This document shows, piece after piece, positions 1 through 8,341 of a stretch of DNA of 23,108 nucleotides. The stretch is from an uncultured Blautia sp. (GTDB lineage: Bacteria; Bacillota; Clostridia; Lachnospirales; Lachnospiraceae): positions 1 through 23,108 of the forward strand of contig URMH01000043.1 of the NCBI GenBank assembly GCA_900549015.1. Reading direction: 5' to 3'. Made by a program: the position numbers and the translations under genes. The first letter of the stretch is position 1. Each line of letters starts with the position of its first letter. Below the pieces are notes generated by a model that was not told where the DNA came from, ran no database searches, and saw only the letters and a list, made by a program, of their open reading frames with translations.

Positions 1-70
1 ATTTAGGTGCTCTGAATTCCCGGAAAAAGTGCACTACTTAAATGGAATATACAATAAAGGAGGAATGCCT

Positions 71-1144
71 GTGAGAAGAAAGATAAATGTTTTTTCAGTT
101 TTATTACTGGCGGTATCGTTGTTTTCGGGGTGCGGCGTATCTTCTGCTGATGTTGTTCCAAAGGAAAATGTAGAGTTTCCTTCCACATATGAGAAAGAAA
201 TAGAACGTGTAACATTCCATACGCAGTTAGTTATTCCGGAAGAGTTCAATCAGGATATGCTGATGAAGACAACTGCCAGAAAAAAGATTTTGAACATGGA
301 TAAGGTAAAAAAGCATTTCGAGGAGAAAATTCAGGGGCAGACGGTAAAAGAAAAATTTGATGATCCGCCGGAGAAAAAAGGAGATCCGCCTTATTACCAT
401 ATTTTGACAGAAGAGGGGACAAGCTTTAGTGTTACTGACGGCATTCAGTTTACTACCGGAAACGGGTATTTCTTCAATGGGGTTCTTTTGTATGATGATA
501 ATGGGAATCTTCCGGAGGAATATAGGGAAGCGAGAGAAGTTCCCGGGTTTTCAGAAGATAAAGCGTGGAAAATAGTGGAAGAGGAATTATCTGCTATAGG
601 ATATGAAATAGAGGGAGAACGAAGAAGTATCGCCCTTCCTCATATTTTTTCAGAAGAGAAAGAATACTGGCTGTCTCAGAACGGAGAAAATGATGGGACG
701 GCTTATAAAGGAGAATGGACGGAAGAAGATGACAGCTGGTATTTTTTTATGCGCCAGAACTTACAGGGGCTTCCTGTTTATTCTCAATATGTATACCTTG
801 ATAATACAGATATTGATACGCCCCTGCGTTTTCTCTGCTCTCGAAGAGGAGCAGAAGAAATATATATAGATTATTATTTTGATTTCCAGGAGGGGGAGGA
901 ACGTAATTACCTTTTACCTTTTGAGAAAATTGCAGAAGTGGTGGCAGAGCGGAATAACGAGCTTTTGACAGAGAGTAGGTATGAAGTGTCAAAAGCTGTT
1001 CTGTGCCAGTTTGTGCCGCAGAAAGGCAAAGACTATAAAGTAACTCCGGCGTGGATTATTGATGTTATCGAGACAAATGAGGAAGGAGTATATCCCTTTA
1101 CCATGATTGTAAATGCAGTGACAGGAGAAGAGATTATACGATGA
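71..1144 (+). CDS. Putative lipoprotein of an ABC-transporter cassette
   Basis: About 357 residues. I chose the GTG at 71 because AAAGGAGG at 56-63 lies 7 nt before it; the in-frame ATGs at 29 and 65 are upstream of or almost touching this ribosome site. The N-terminus has RRK, a hydrophobic stretch and LFSGC, which reads as a lipobox, so the mature protein should be lipid-anchored outside the membrane. The rest is soluble, charged and aromatic-rich. The last part (PAWIIDVIETNEEG, then VNAVTGEEI) resembles the end of PepSY-like or YcdB-like extracytoplasmic domains, but I cannot assign a family. Its stop overlaps the next start (ATGA at 1141), so it is translationally coupled to two membrane proteins and an ATPase and is probably their extracellular partner. 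The function is unknown and no promoter is seen in the 70 bases before it. Confidence 0.8.
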   Translation: MRRKINVFSVLLLAVSLFSGCGVSSADVVPKENVEFPSTYEKEIERVTFHTQLVIPEEFNQDMLMKTTARKKILNMDKVKKHFEEKIQGQTVKEKFDDPPEKKGDPPYYHILTEEGTSFSVTDGIQFTTGNGYFFNGVLLYDDNGNLPEEYREAREVPGFSEDKAWKIVEEELSAIGYEIEGERRSIALPHIFSEEKEYWLSQNGENDGTAYKGEWTEEDDSWYFFMRQNLQGLPVYSQYVYLDNTDIDTPLRFLCSRRGAEEIYIDYYFDFQEGEERNYLLPFEKIAEVVAERNNELLTESRYEVSKAVLCQFVPQKGKDYKVTPAWIIDVIETNEEGVYPFTMIVNAVTGEEIIR

Positions 1145-1929
1145 AATCGCACTATCTGAAAATGGATTTTTACAGATTCTTTTTTTCAGCGCAGATGATT
1201 CTTGCAGTTCTTGGCGTCTGTGCCGTTCATATTTTGATTCCGCAGCAGTTTATAGAACCGAGGGTTTCTGTTTTGAGAAGCTTTAATGTTGCGTGGTCAA
1301 GCAATGCTATGGTTCTGGCATATATTTTTACAACTTTTGCTTATGGGCAGAGTTTTTGTGAAGATATGGAGCAGGGATATTATAAGTATGGAGTAATACG
1401 GGGAAAACAGGCGAGATATGCCATGTCAAAGTGTATCGTGATTATTTTTTCGGCAATCTTTACTATGGCAGCAGGACGCTTTTTATTTGTTGTGGGAATG
1501 CGTCTTTTTTATCCCTGGGAAGCGCCTTTTGATCTTGGGGAAGTGGAACTTCTTATGGAGCTTGGCTGTTTTTCCGGACTGCTGAAAGAAGGGCATTATC
1601 TTATTTATGTGCTGATTCATGGAATATGGCAGGGAATCTGGGCTGCTGTTCTGGCACTTTTCTCAGCTTTTATTTCTTTTTATACAGCAAACAGGCTTCT
1701 TGTACTGGCGTTTCCGGTTATGCTCCATCATCTTCTCAGGAGAGTGTCGCATTTATGGAATGACGATTGGGTAAAGTTTGATCCGGATCACATTTTTCTT
1801 ATTAACTATAATGCGTGGGGAAATGAGAGAATTTCTTTATCTGCAGGAGCTGTATCGGGACTTTTTCTGTGTTTGCTGCTGTCCTGGCTTATATGTCGGA
1901 AATTTAAAAGGAGGGCTGAAAATGGGTAA
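1141..1929 (+). CDS. ABC-2-like membrane protein (permease subunit 1)
   Basis: A 262-residue hydrophobic protein with roughly six membrane segments, near residues 17-35, 55-72, 97-117, 150-185 (possibly two), 188-200 and 233-252, ending in a positively charged tail (CRKFKRR). The charged EDMEQGYY...RGKQARY stretch after the second segment resembles the cytoplasmic coupling region of ABC-2 permeases. It starts inside the lipoprotein stop codon (ATGA) and overlaps the next permease by 8 nt, so the four genes from 71 to 3417 should be one transcript. By context it is half of a heterodimeric ABC channel. The substrate is unknown; export of, or immunity to, a peptide antibiotic is a guess based on the ATPase subtype. 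Confidence 0.75.
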   Translation: MKSHYLKMDFYRFFFSAQMILAVLGVCAVHILIPQQFIEPRVSVLRSFNVAWSSNAMVLAYIFTTFAYGQSFCEDMEQGYYKYGVIRGKQARYAMSKCIVIIFSAIFTMAAGRFLFVVGMRLFYPWEAPFDLGEVELLMELGCFSGLLKEGHYLIYVLIHGIWQGIWAAVLALFSAFISFYTANRLLVLAFPVMLHHLLRRVSHLWNDDWVKFDPDHIFLINYNAWGNERISLSAGAVSGLFLCLLLSWLICRKFKRRAENG

Positions 1930-2776
1930 ATATATCTGGAATCTTTATGTGAATCGTTTTTATACAAAAAGAAATCTGGTTTTATTTGTCATTTTATGGA
2001 TTGCCTTTGATTCTTTTTATGCAGAAATAGATTACGCCTGTAAGGTTCTGGATTACCCCTGCTCTTTCTGGTATTTTCTAAATGTTATGACGAATCATTT
2101 TATGTGCGGAGCAATAGGACTTTCCGCAGTTTATCTTTTTTCAAATGCCCCGTATTTAAACAGGAACGGTATGTATCAGATGATACGGCAGGGGAAATAT
2201 AAATGGTTGTTATCGCAGCTTGGAAGTATTATTCTGAGCGGTTTTTCTTTTACAGCGGTTTTGTTTTTTACAGGCTGGATTCGTATGCTGCCGCATATGG
2301 ACTGGACATTATCCTGGGGAAGAATGATGAAAACACTGGCTGTTACGAATGCCGCTTCCCAGTTGAATGTAACATTTGTACTGAAACCTTCCTTTATGCA
2401 AAGTATGGAGGCATGGCAGGCGGGACTTTTGGCTTTTATGCTGGACAGTTTTGTATTTATTTTGATTGGTTTTTTGATTCTTGCCATAGGGCTGCTGTTT
2501 AACCGCATGGCAGCCCTTATTTTTACAGGGATACTGGCGATCGTTCCTTTTGTGACAAATTCATGGAACCTATCACGACATCTTATGATAAATTTATTTT
2601 CGCCTGTTTCATGGCTGCAAACCGGATTGTTTTACACAGAAAATATGACATATGCGGAAATGCCGCCTGTGCTGTGGATTTGGGGAATGCTGGCAGTCTA
2701 TCTTGCGCTGGCGGTTTTCCTGGCATTGTTGGGGATAAAAAGAAATTATTTTCAATGGAATGGGGAAGAAGAATGA
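1922..2776 (+). CDS. ABC-2-like membrane protein (permease subunit 2)
   Basis: 284 residues starting at ATG 1922, chosen because AGGAGG at 1909-1914 is 7 nt upstream. A longer in-frame ORF begins at 1778 but has no ribosome site and would overlap the previous gene by 150 nt. About six membrane helices are visible, around residues 20-36, 60-80, 103-122, 172-195, 197-215 and 255-275. The topology parallels the preceding protein (N-terminal YIWNLYVNRFY, then the first helix), so the two are probably diverged halves of one channel. Its stop overlaps the ATPase start (ATGA at 2773). The substrate is unassigned. Confidence 0.75.
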   Translation: MGKYIWNLYVNRFYTKRNLVLFVILWIAFDSFYAEIDYACKVLDYPCSFWYFLNVMTNHFMCGAIGLSAVYLFSNAPYLNRNGMYQMIRQGKYKWLLSQLGSIILSGFSFTAVLFFTGWIRMLPHMDWTLSWGRMMKTLAVTNAASQLNVTFVLKPSFMQSMEAWQAGLLAFMLDSFVFILIGFLILAIGLLFNRMAALIFTGILAIVPFVTNSWNLSRHLMINLFSPVSWLQTGLFYTENMTYAEMPPVLWIWGMLAVYLALAVFLALLGIKRNYFQWNGEEE

Positions 2777-3417
2777 GAACAGATATAATAAGGGTAGAAG
2801 ATTTATCAAAAACTTTTTCCGGCAGAAGCATTTTAAACAAGGTAAGTTTTTCCTGTAAAGAAGGAGAAATCATAGGATTTGTAGGTTACAATGGCTGTGG
2901 GAAAAGTGTGCTTTTTAAATGTATCTGCGGATTCCTGAAGCCGGACAGTGGGGAAATTTATATCCGTCTTTCAGATGGTGAAAAGAATATTTGCGGAAAT
3001 GCGGGGATTATCATTGAAGAACCTGCCTTTCTTCGAAACAAAAGCGGAATGAAAAATCTGGAGTTTCTCTATGGCATTAGAAATAAGAGTAACAGGAAAT
3101 ACCTGGAAGAAATCATGAGAAAAGTCGGGCTGGAGCCGAATAACCGAAAATCCGTGGGACATTATTCTCTGGGAATGCGCCAGAGACTTGCCATTGCTCA
3201 GGCAATTATGGAAAATCCACCAATTTTGATTTTAGATGAACCGATGAATGGACTGGATAAACGGGGCGTAGAAGAAATGCGAAGCCTTTTTCTGAAATTA
3301 AAAGAAGAAGGAAAAGCTATACTGATGGCAAGTCACAATAAAGAAGATATTTCAGTTCTTTGTGACAGAGTATATGAAATTGATGGTGGAAACTTAAATG
3401 AGATTAAAAATATTTGA
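2773..3417 (+). CDS. ABC transporter ATP-binding protein, bacitracin/lantibiotic-export subtype
   Basis: A compact 214-residue nucleotide-binding domain. Walker A is GYNGCGKS (38-45), the signature is SLGMRQ (132-137), Walker B is ILILDEP (151-157) and the H-loop is ASHN with His188. Where most ABC ATPases have a Q-loop glutamine, this one reads IIIEEPAFL (79-87). That E-loop arrangement is known from BcrA and LanF ATPases of peptide-antibiotic resistance exporters. I use ATG 2773, which overlaps the permease stop; ATG 2755 is in frame but inside the permease gene. It should energise the two permeases encoded just upstream. Placement of the ATPase last, after lipoprotein and permeases, is less usual than ATPase-first. 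No clear terminator follows before the next promoter. Confidence 0.92.
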   Translation: MRTDIIRVEDLSKTFSGRSILNKVSFSCKEGEIIGFVGYNGCGKSVLFKCICGFLKPDSGEIYIRLSDGEKNICGNAGIIIEEPAFLRNKSGMKNLEFLYGIRNKSNRKYLEEIMRKVGLEPNNRKSVGHYSLGMRQRLAIAQAIMENPPILILDEPMNGLDKRGVEEMRSLFLKLKEEGKAILMASHNKEDISVLCDRVYEIDGGNLNEIKNI

Positions 3418-3485
3418 CACCCTGAAAATGGAATAATAAAATTTAGAATCATATCAAAAAAACTATAAAAATTCAGATAATAATA

Positions 3486-3514
3486 TTGATATTTGTAATG
3501 CGTTATGATATAAT
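3486..3514 (+). promoter_or_regulatory. Sigma-A promoter for the secreted acidic protein
   Basis: TTGATA at 3486-3491, a 17-bp spacer and TATAAT at 3509-3514. It lies 72 bp before the start at 3587, in an A+T-rich stretch with no other obvious signal. Confidence 0.75.
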
Positions 3515-3586
3515 TAAAAAACTTAGAACACATGAAATATTACTATTTATTTCGGCATATTTGCCAGAGCAAAGGAGGCGTGGAAA

Positions 3587-4414
3587 ATGAAAAAGAAGAG
3601 TGTATCCCGCATATGTCTCTCCCTTTTGATGGGAGCAAGCATCTGCATGAGCGGCACAAGTATGGTGTTTGCAGCAGAGGAGACAGAAAATGTAGCAGAA
3701 GCGGAAGAATCTGCAGAAAAAGAAGCATCTGAAAGTACAGGGGAAGAAGAAACTGTAGATTTAGACTTAACAGCTTTCTGTACAGATGGAGAGTATCGTT
3801 ACAAAGGAATCCCGTGGCTTGCTTCTCTGGAAGAAGCAGAGGAGACTCTGGGTGTATCTCTTGAACCAATGATGGAAGGAATGAATACAAAAATGGGTTC
3901 TTTCGTTGCTCCGGCAGAGTTTCGGGGAGAATCCGGGTATATTGGTCTGGGACTTTTGAATGACGGGGTAACTGATATTTCCTTCCGGTTTGGTACAGAT
4001 TCCAATAATAAGGATAAATACGATGGGGATTTGACAGAACTTTCTGACTACGTCCTGGAGCAGTTTACAGAATTATATGGAGAGCCGGATGAAGTAACAG
4101 ACAAAGAACAGGAGTATGGAGACGCATTTAAGGGGTATCAGTGGCAGGAAATAAAGGACGGAGATGTAAAGACGGCTCTTAGTATTCAGTGTATGTATGA
4201 GCCTTCCGGTGGAAGAATGTACAGTCTTGCAGTTGGGGCAGTTGGCAGGGAAGCTACGATACAGGTTATGAAAGAATCAGGAACTCTTCCGGAAGATTTT
4301 GAGGCGGAGACAGCAGAAACTGCAGAAGAAGCAGAAGTTTCGGAAGAGGAAGCTGGTACTACGGAAGAAACAAAATCTACAGAGGAAACAGATACTTCTT
4401 CAGCAACAGAATAA
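3587..4414 (+). CDS. Secreted acidic protein of unknown function
   Basis: 275 residues starting at ATG 3587 after AAAGGAGG (3571-3578). Residues 1-29 form a Sec signal peptide: MKKK, a hydrophobic core, and cleavage near VFA-A (29/30). There is no lipobox cysteine at the cleavage site and no C-terminal anchor, so it should be released or loosely cell-associated. Two Glu/Thr/Ser-rich low-complexity tracts (about 31-60 and 238-275) flank a central domain of about 175 residues that contains YKGIPWLASLEEAEETLG. That pattern resembles small repeat-free stress or envelope domains, but I recognise no family. The gene has its own promoter and terminator. The acidic tails suggest flexible linkers or cation binding, which is inference only. 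Confidence 0.85.
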   Translation: MKKKSVSRICLSLLMGASICMSGTSMVFAAEETENVAEAEESAEKEASESTGEEETVDLDLTAFCTDGEYRYKGIPWLASLEEAEETLGVSLEPMMEGMNTKMGSFVAPAEFRGESGYIGLGLLNDGVTDISFRFGTDSNNKDKYDGDLTELSDYVLEQFTELYGEPDEVTDKEQEYGDAFKGYQWQEIKDGDVKTALSIQCMYEPSGGRMYSLAVGAVGREATIQVMKESGTLPEDFEAETAETAEEAEVSEEEAGTTEETKSTEETDTSSATE

Positions 4415-4529
4415 GGTATGTATATGAAAAAAGAAACGTTTTACTGGAAAATACCCGGGTTTTGGGACTTCTTAGTGCTGGTTTTTATGTGATAGTATAT
4501 TGGAATATTTTGAGATAGTAATCTATATG

Positions 4530-4560
4530 GAAGCTGTTGCTTATGCGACGGCTTCTTTTT
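4530..4560 (+). terminator. Intrinsic terminator after the secreted protein gene
   Basis: An 11-bp stem (4530-4540 with 4545-4555, including two G-T wobbles), loop TTAT and five T residues. It ends the transcript from the 3486 promoter about 115 nt after the stop codon. A TTGACA (4562-4567) follows directly and may be part of the tex promoter, but no well-spaced -10 box is evident: TATATT at 4590-4595 is 22 bp away. Confidence 0.8.
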
Positions 4561-4637
4561 CTTGACAAATTCTTTTTCCGTTGTTAAGGTATATTAGATA
4601 AAAACTCTGTGAAAACAGGTAGAGGAGACAGAAATAT

Positions 4638-6791
4638 ATGGATATTATTCAGGTAATTACACAGGAACTTCATGTAGAAAAATGGCAGGTGGAGGCAGCA
4701 GTCAAGTTAATTGACGAGGGCAATACCATTCCTTTTATTTCCCGATATAGAAAAGAAGCAACAGGCGCTTTAAATGACGAGCAGCTTCGTTCTCTTCATG
4801 AGCGTCTTACGTATCTTCGCAATCTGGAAGATAAAAAAGCGCAGGTAATGGGAAGCATTGCTGACCAGGGCAAGCTTACAGAAGAACTGAAAAAACAGAT
4901 CCAGGAAGCACAGACGCTTGTGGTAGTGGAGGATTTATACCGCCCGTACCGTCCGAAACGCCGTACACGTGCGATTATTGCAAAGGAAAAAGGTCTGGAG
5001 CCTCTTGCAAATATTTTTTCTCTGCAGATGACAGATAAGACGCCGGAGCAGGAAGCAGAGGCATTTATTTCTGAGGAAAAAGAAGTACGCACAGCCCAGG
5101 AAGCGATTAACGGTGCAATGGATATTCTGGCAGAGCGTGTTTCCGATGAAGCGGATTACCGTATTTACATTCGAAATCTTACTGCAAAAAAAGGAACGGT
5201 TGTCTCAGCGGCAAAGGATAAAGAAGCACAGTCCGTTTATGAGATGTACTATGAGTTTGAGGAACCGGTGAAAAAACTGGCAGGTCATCGTGTTCTGGCT
5301 CTTAACCGCGGGGAAAAAGAAAAGATTCTCACAGTAAAAATTTCCGCTCCTGAGGAAGAGATTCTCCGTTATCTGGAGCATAAGGTGATTGTCCGCGATA
5401 ATCCAAATACAACTCCTGTTTTAAAAGCAGTTGTGGAGGACAGTTATAAGCGTCTGATTGGTCCTGCTATTGAGCGTGAGATCAGAAGCGATCTAACAGA
5501 AAAGGCAGAAGACGGCGCAATCAGCGTGTTTGGAAAAAATCTGGAACAGCTTCTTATGCAGCCGCCAATTTCCGGACAGGTTGTACTTGGCTGGGATCCG
5601 GCGTTCCGTACAGGCTGTAAGCTTGCAGTTGTGGACGCAACAGGCAAGGTTCTGGATACTACGGTAATTTATCCGACAGCGCCTACAACAGATGCAAAAA
5701 TCAAGGCAGCGAAAGAGACGCTGAAAAAACTGATTGAAAAATATAATATCACACTTTTTTCTCTTGGAAACGGAACGGCATCAAGAGAATCTGAGCAGGT
5801 AATTGTAGAGCTTTTCAAAGAGATTCCGGAGAAAGTCCAGTATGTAATTACAAATGAGGCAGGAGCTTCCGTTTATTCTGCAAGTAAGCTGGCAACAGAG
5901 GAATTTCCGAATTTTGATGTAGGACAGAGAAGTGCGGCATCTATTGCGAGACGTGTGCAGGACCCGCTTGCAGAGCTTGTAAAAATTGACCCGAAATCCA
6001 TCGGTGTAGGACAGTATCAGCACGATATGAATCAGAAAAAGCTTGGAGAAGCTCTTGGTGGTGTTGTAGAGGATTGTGTAAATAAAGTCGGTGTTGACTT
6101 AAATACCGCTTCTGCTTCTCTTCTTGAGTACATTTCCGGTATTTCTAAAGCAATTGCAAAAAATATCGTGGCGTATCGTGAAGAAAACGGAAGATTTACA
6201 AGCAGAAAAGAGCTTTTAAAGGTAGCAAAGCTTGGTCCGAAGGCATTTGAGCAGTGCGCCGGATTTATGCGTATTGCAGACGGAAAAAATCCTCTTGATG
6301 CAACAAGCGTTCACCCGGAAAGCTATGAGGCGGCATCTGCACTTCTGGAGCGTCTCGGTTATACAACAGAGGATATTTCCGGGGGAAAACTTGCAGGTCT
6401 TTCCCGTAAAATCAAAGACTATAAAAAAATGGCACAGGAGCTTGGATTGGGAGAGCTGACTCTTCAGGATATTGTAAAAGAACTGGAAAAACCTGCCCGC
6501 GACCCTCGTGACGAGATGCCAAAACCGATTCTTCGTACAGACGTCCTTGACATGAAAGACTTAAAAGAGGGAATGATTTTAAAAGGAACTGTAAGAAATG
6601 TAATTGATTTTGGCGCATTTGTAGATATCGGAGTACATCAGGACGGACTTGTTCATATCTCTGAAATCTGCGAGAGATATATTAAACACCCGCTGGAGGC
6701 AGTAAGCGTTGGCGATGTTGTAGATGTGCGCGTCATTGGCGTAGACATGAAGAAAAAGAGAATCAGCCTTTCCATGAAGGGAATAAAATAA
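4638..6791 (+). CDS. tex: Tex family S1 RNA-binding transcription accessory protein
   Basis: 717 residues, the usual size for bacterial Tex (YhgF). The N-terminal Tex helical region begins with the family pattern IPFISRYRKEATG (residues 33-45). A YqgF/RNase H-like domain follows around 313-440 (LGWDPAFRTGCKLAVVD). Next come helix-hairpin-helix segments near 480-570 (NTASASLLEYISGI and FTSRKELLKVAKLGPKAFEQ), and a C-terminal S1 domain at 641-717 (GTVRNVIDFGAFVDIG, DGLVHISEI). Tex is a cytoplasmic nucleic-acid-binding factor linked to transcription, RNA turnover and stress responses in several bacteria; the exact role here is not visible. The ribosome site AGGAG (4623-4627) lies 10 nt before the ATG. 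The DUF1294 gene begins 1 nt after the stop, so the two are cotranscribed. Confidence 0.96.
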   Translation: MDIIQVITQELHVEKWQVEAAVKLIDEGNTIPFISRYRKEATGALNDEQLRSLHERLTYLRNLEDKKAQVMGSIADQGKLTEELKKQIQEAQTLVVVEDLYRPYRPKRRTRAIIAKEKGLEPLANIFSLQMTDKTPEQEAEAFISEEKEVRTAQEAINGAMDILAERVSDEADYRIYIRNLTAKKGTVVSAAKDKEAQSVYEMYYEFEEPVKKLAGHRVLALNRGEKEKILTVKISAPEEEILRYLEHKVIVRDNPNTTPVLKAVVEDSYKRLIGPAIEREIRSDLTEKAEDGAISVFGKNLEQLLMQPPISGQVVLGWDPAFRTGCKLAVVDATGKVLDTTVIYPTAPTTDAKIKAAKETLKKLIEKYNITLFSLGNGTASRESEQVIVELFKEIPEKVQYVITNEAGASVYSASKLATEEFPNFDVGQRSAASIARRVQDPLAELVKIDPKSIGVGQYQHDMNQKKLGEALGGVVEDCVNKVGVDLNTASASLLEYISGISKAIAKNIVAYREENGRFTSRKELLKVAKLGPKAFEQCAGFMRIADGKNPLDATSVHPESYEAASALLERLGYTTEDISGGKLAGLSRKIKDYKKMAQELGLGELTLQDIVKELEKPARDPRDEMPKPILRTDVLDMKDLKEGMILKGTVRNVIDFGAFVDIGVHQDGLVHISEICERYIKHPLEAVSVGDVVDVRVIGVDMKKKRISLSMKGIK

Positions 6792-6792
6792 A

Positions 6793-7068
6793 ATGCTTGA
6801 ATATTTTCTGTACTATCTTATTATAATCAATATTTTGACATTTATTATTTACGGTATTGATAAGGAAAAAGCAAAAAAGGGACAGTGGAGAATTTCAGAA
6901 AGCATTCTGCTTCTTCTGGCAGTTGTGGGCGGCTCTTTTGGAGCATGGTTTGGAATGAGAAAATTTCACCATAAAATCAGAAAACCGAAATTTTATATTT
7001 CGGTTCCGCTGATTTTCATTGTACAGGTAATTGTAATCTGTACAGTAATGAGAAAATTTTATTATTAA
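6793..7068 (+). CDS. DUF1294 family small membrane protein
   Basis: 91 residues. The pattern NILTFIIYGIDKEKAKKGQWRI followed by ESILLLLAVVGGSFGAWFGM and a C-terminal hydrophobic helix matches DUF1294, whose members are small membrane proteins of unknown function. Three membrane segments are visible (about 4-20, 39-56 and 70-87) with a basic cytoplasmic loop, FHHKIRKPKF. It starts 1 nt after the tex stop without its own strong ribosome site, so translation is probably coupled to tex. mscS follows after 12 nt. DUF1294 domains are sometimes fused to cold-shock domains; this one stands alone. Confidence 0.88.
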   Translation: MLEYFLYYLIIINILTFIIYGIDKEKAKKGQWRISESILLLLAVVGGSFGAWFGMRKFHHKIRKPKFYISVPLIFIVQVIVICTVMRKFYY

Positions 7069-7080
7069 AAAGGAGAAATC

Positions 7081-7950
7081 ATGGAAACCCAGGTTCAGGA
7101 AATCAGCACGGATATTAATAAATTCCAGCAATATATAGAAGACAAGCTCCCGGCTGTTACCGGTTTTTGCCTTCGCATTGTCATAACCCTTCTTGTATTC
7201 TGGCTGGGCGGAAAAATCATACGGTGGCTTTTAAAGGTGATGAAGCGTTCTCTTGGCAGGGCAAATATTGATGAGGGAGTAGTGCAGTTTGCCTGTTCTC
7301 TGTCAAAGTTTGTGCTATATGCTCTTCTTATTTTTAATATTGCCACCTACTTTGGAGTGAAGGAATCTTCTGTTGCAGCCCTTCTTGGAACAGCAGGAGT
7401 AACAATCGGTCTGGCGCTGCAGGGCGGTCTTGCAAATATAGCAGGCGGAATGATGATTCTTCTTTTTAAACCATTCCAGGTAGGCGATTATATTGTGCAG
7501 AGCGGACAGATTGGCTGCGAGGGAACGGTTATAAAAATTGAAATCTGTTATACGACTTTGCTTTCCATTGATAATAAGCATGTAGTGATTCCAAATGGAA
7601 CTCTTTCAAATAGTATTATCACAAATGTGACAGCAAGAGATCAGAGAAAGCTTGAGATAAAGGTAGGAATTTCCTATCAGTCAGATATGCACAAAACAAA
7701 AGAGATTCTGGAAAGACTTTTAAAAGAAGATCCGGATACAAAAGAAGATGAAGGTATGGTAGTGTTTGTGGACAGCCTTGGCGACAGTTCTGTTATTATG
7801 GGCTTTCGTGTATGGGTTCCTACAGACAGTTACTGGCCCGCAAGATGGCGGTTAAATGAGAGAATAAAAGAAGAGTTTGATGCAAATGGAATTGAAATTC
7901 CATATAATCAGCTTGACGTTCACGTATATCAGAAAGACAACGAGAGATAA
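7081..7950 (+). CDS. mscS: Small-conductance mechanosensitive ion channel, MscS type
   Basis: 289 residues, close to the 286 of the short E. coli MscS. The first helix is at about 25-48 and the second at about 70-90. The pore helix (about 98-126) has the glycine/alanine-rich GVTIGLALQGGLANIAGG, followed by the conserved FKPFQVGDYI of the beta domain and the VVIPNGTLSNSIITN motif. The C-terminal alpha/beta domain ends with PYNQLDVHV. It should open on osmotic downshock to release solutes from the cell. AAAAGGAG lies 6 nt before the ATG. It is the third gene of the tex operon and ends at a strong bidirectional terminator. Confidence 0.95.
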   Translation: METQVQEISTDINKFQQYIEDKLPAVTGFCLRIVITLLVFWLGGKIIRWLLKVMKRSLGRANIDEGVVQFACSLSKFVLYALLIFNIATYFGVKESSVAALLGTAGVTIGLALQGGLANIAGGMMILLFKPFQVGDYIVQSGQIGCEGTVIKIEICYTTLLSIDNKHVVIPNGTLSNSIITNVTARDQRKLEIKVGISYQSDMHKTKEILERLLKEDPDTKEDEGMVVFVDSLGDSSVIMGFRVWVPTDSYWPARWRLNERIKEEFDANGIEIPYNQLDVHVYQKDNER

Positions 7951-7956
7951 AAAAGT

Positions 7957-8009
7957 CCCCCGGAGAGGATAGCACAAAGCAGTGCATATCTTTTCCGGGG
8001 GAAGTTTTT
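7957..8009. terminator. Bidirectional intrinsic terminator between mscS and the zinc-ribbon gene
   Basis: A 15-bp stem (7957-7971 with 7987-8001, two G-T wobbles) continues, past a bulged A at 7986, into GCAC/GTGC around a six-base loop. On the + strand it is followed by TTTTT (8005-8009). On the minus strand the A-run at 7950-7955 becomes its T tract. It therefore serves both convergent genes, and it overlaps the stop codon of the minus-strand gene. Confidence 0.9.
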
Positions 8010-8205
8010 ATTCTTCTTCTTTTTTCTCCACAACAAGGGTATCTGGTTCTTCTGCTGAAAAAACATAGCCGCAAGGACATTTGGCATCTTCCATAATACG
8101 GCCTCTTACAGTGAAGACTTCTACAATTTTACCGCATTTCGGACAGGTTCTCTCTTCCGGAACCGGGGTTCTGTATTTTGATTCGCAACCGTCTAATACT
8201 GCCAT
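8008..8205 (-). CDS. Small zinc-ribbon protein of unknown function
   Basis: 65 residues, the only clear gene on the minus strand. Its ribosome site, AGGAGGTAACG just before ATATG, is near perfect. The sequence has CPKCGKIVEVF (a CxxC knuckle) and CPCGYVF (a CxC knuckle) about 20 residues later, giving a plausible four-cysteine zinc site, plus an acidic tail (KKEEE). A further cysteine lies at residue 7. No enzymatic motif is seen. It has its own promoter at 8268-8296 and a short leader with an inverted repeat. The stop codon lies within the shared terminator. Proteins of this shape may bind nucleic acid or act as metal-binding adaptors, but I cannot assign a role. Confidence 0.85.
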   Translation of the reverse strand: MAVLDGCESKYRTPVPEERTCPKCGKIVEVFTVRGRIMEDAKCPCGYVFSAEEPDTLVVEKKEEE

Positions 8206-8267
8206 ATACGTTACCTCCTGTAATGTGTGTACACAGAAATCTCTGTGGAACGAAAAGTTATATTTTT

Positions 8268-8296
8268 ATTATATCCTTCCAAAGAAGGAATGGCAA
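8268..8296 (-). promoter_or_regulatory. Sigma-A promoter for the zinc-ribbon gene
   Basis: Read on the minus strand: TTGCCA (8296-8291), a 17-bp spacer and TATAAT (8273-8268). The start is expected near 8261. A perfect inverted repeat, CACAGA-AATC-TCTGTG (8232-8247), lies in the resulting leader, 14-29 nt downstream, and could be an operator or an RNA hairpin. Confidence 0.78.
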
Positions 8297-8341
8297 GCTG
8301 GAATTTCATTTCACGAGAACGGCAGCGGTATAATTTATCTG

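Noticed and set aside
1778..1921. N-terminal extension of the second permease
   Set aside because: It would overlap the first permease by 150 nt without a ribosome site; AGGAGG at 1909 clearly sets the start at 1922.
4424..4492. Possible 22-residue peptide after the secreted protein gene
   Set aside because: It starts with ATG and is hydrophobic, but the ribosome site is poor (AAGGT) and nothing else supports translation.
4562..4600. tex promoter with TTGACA at 4562
   Set aside because: No -10 hexamer at 16-18 bp: TATATT is 22 bp away. It is probably close to the real promoter but not supported well enough to annotate.
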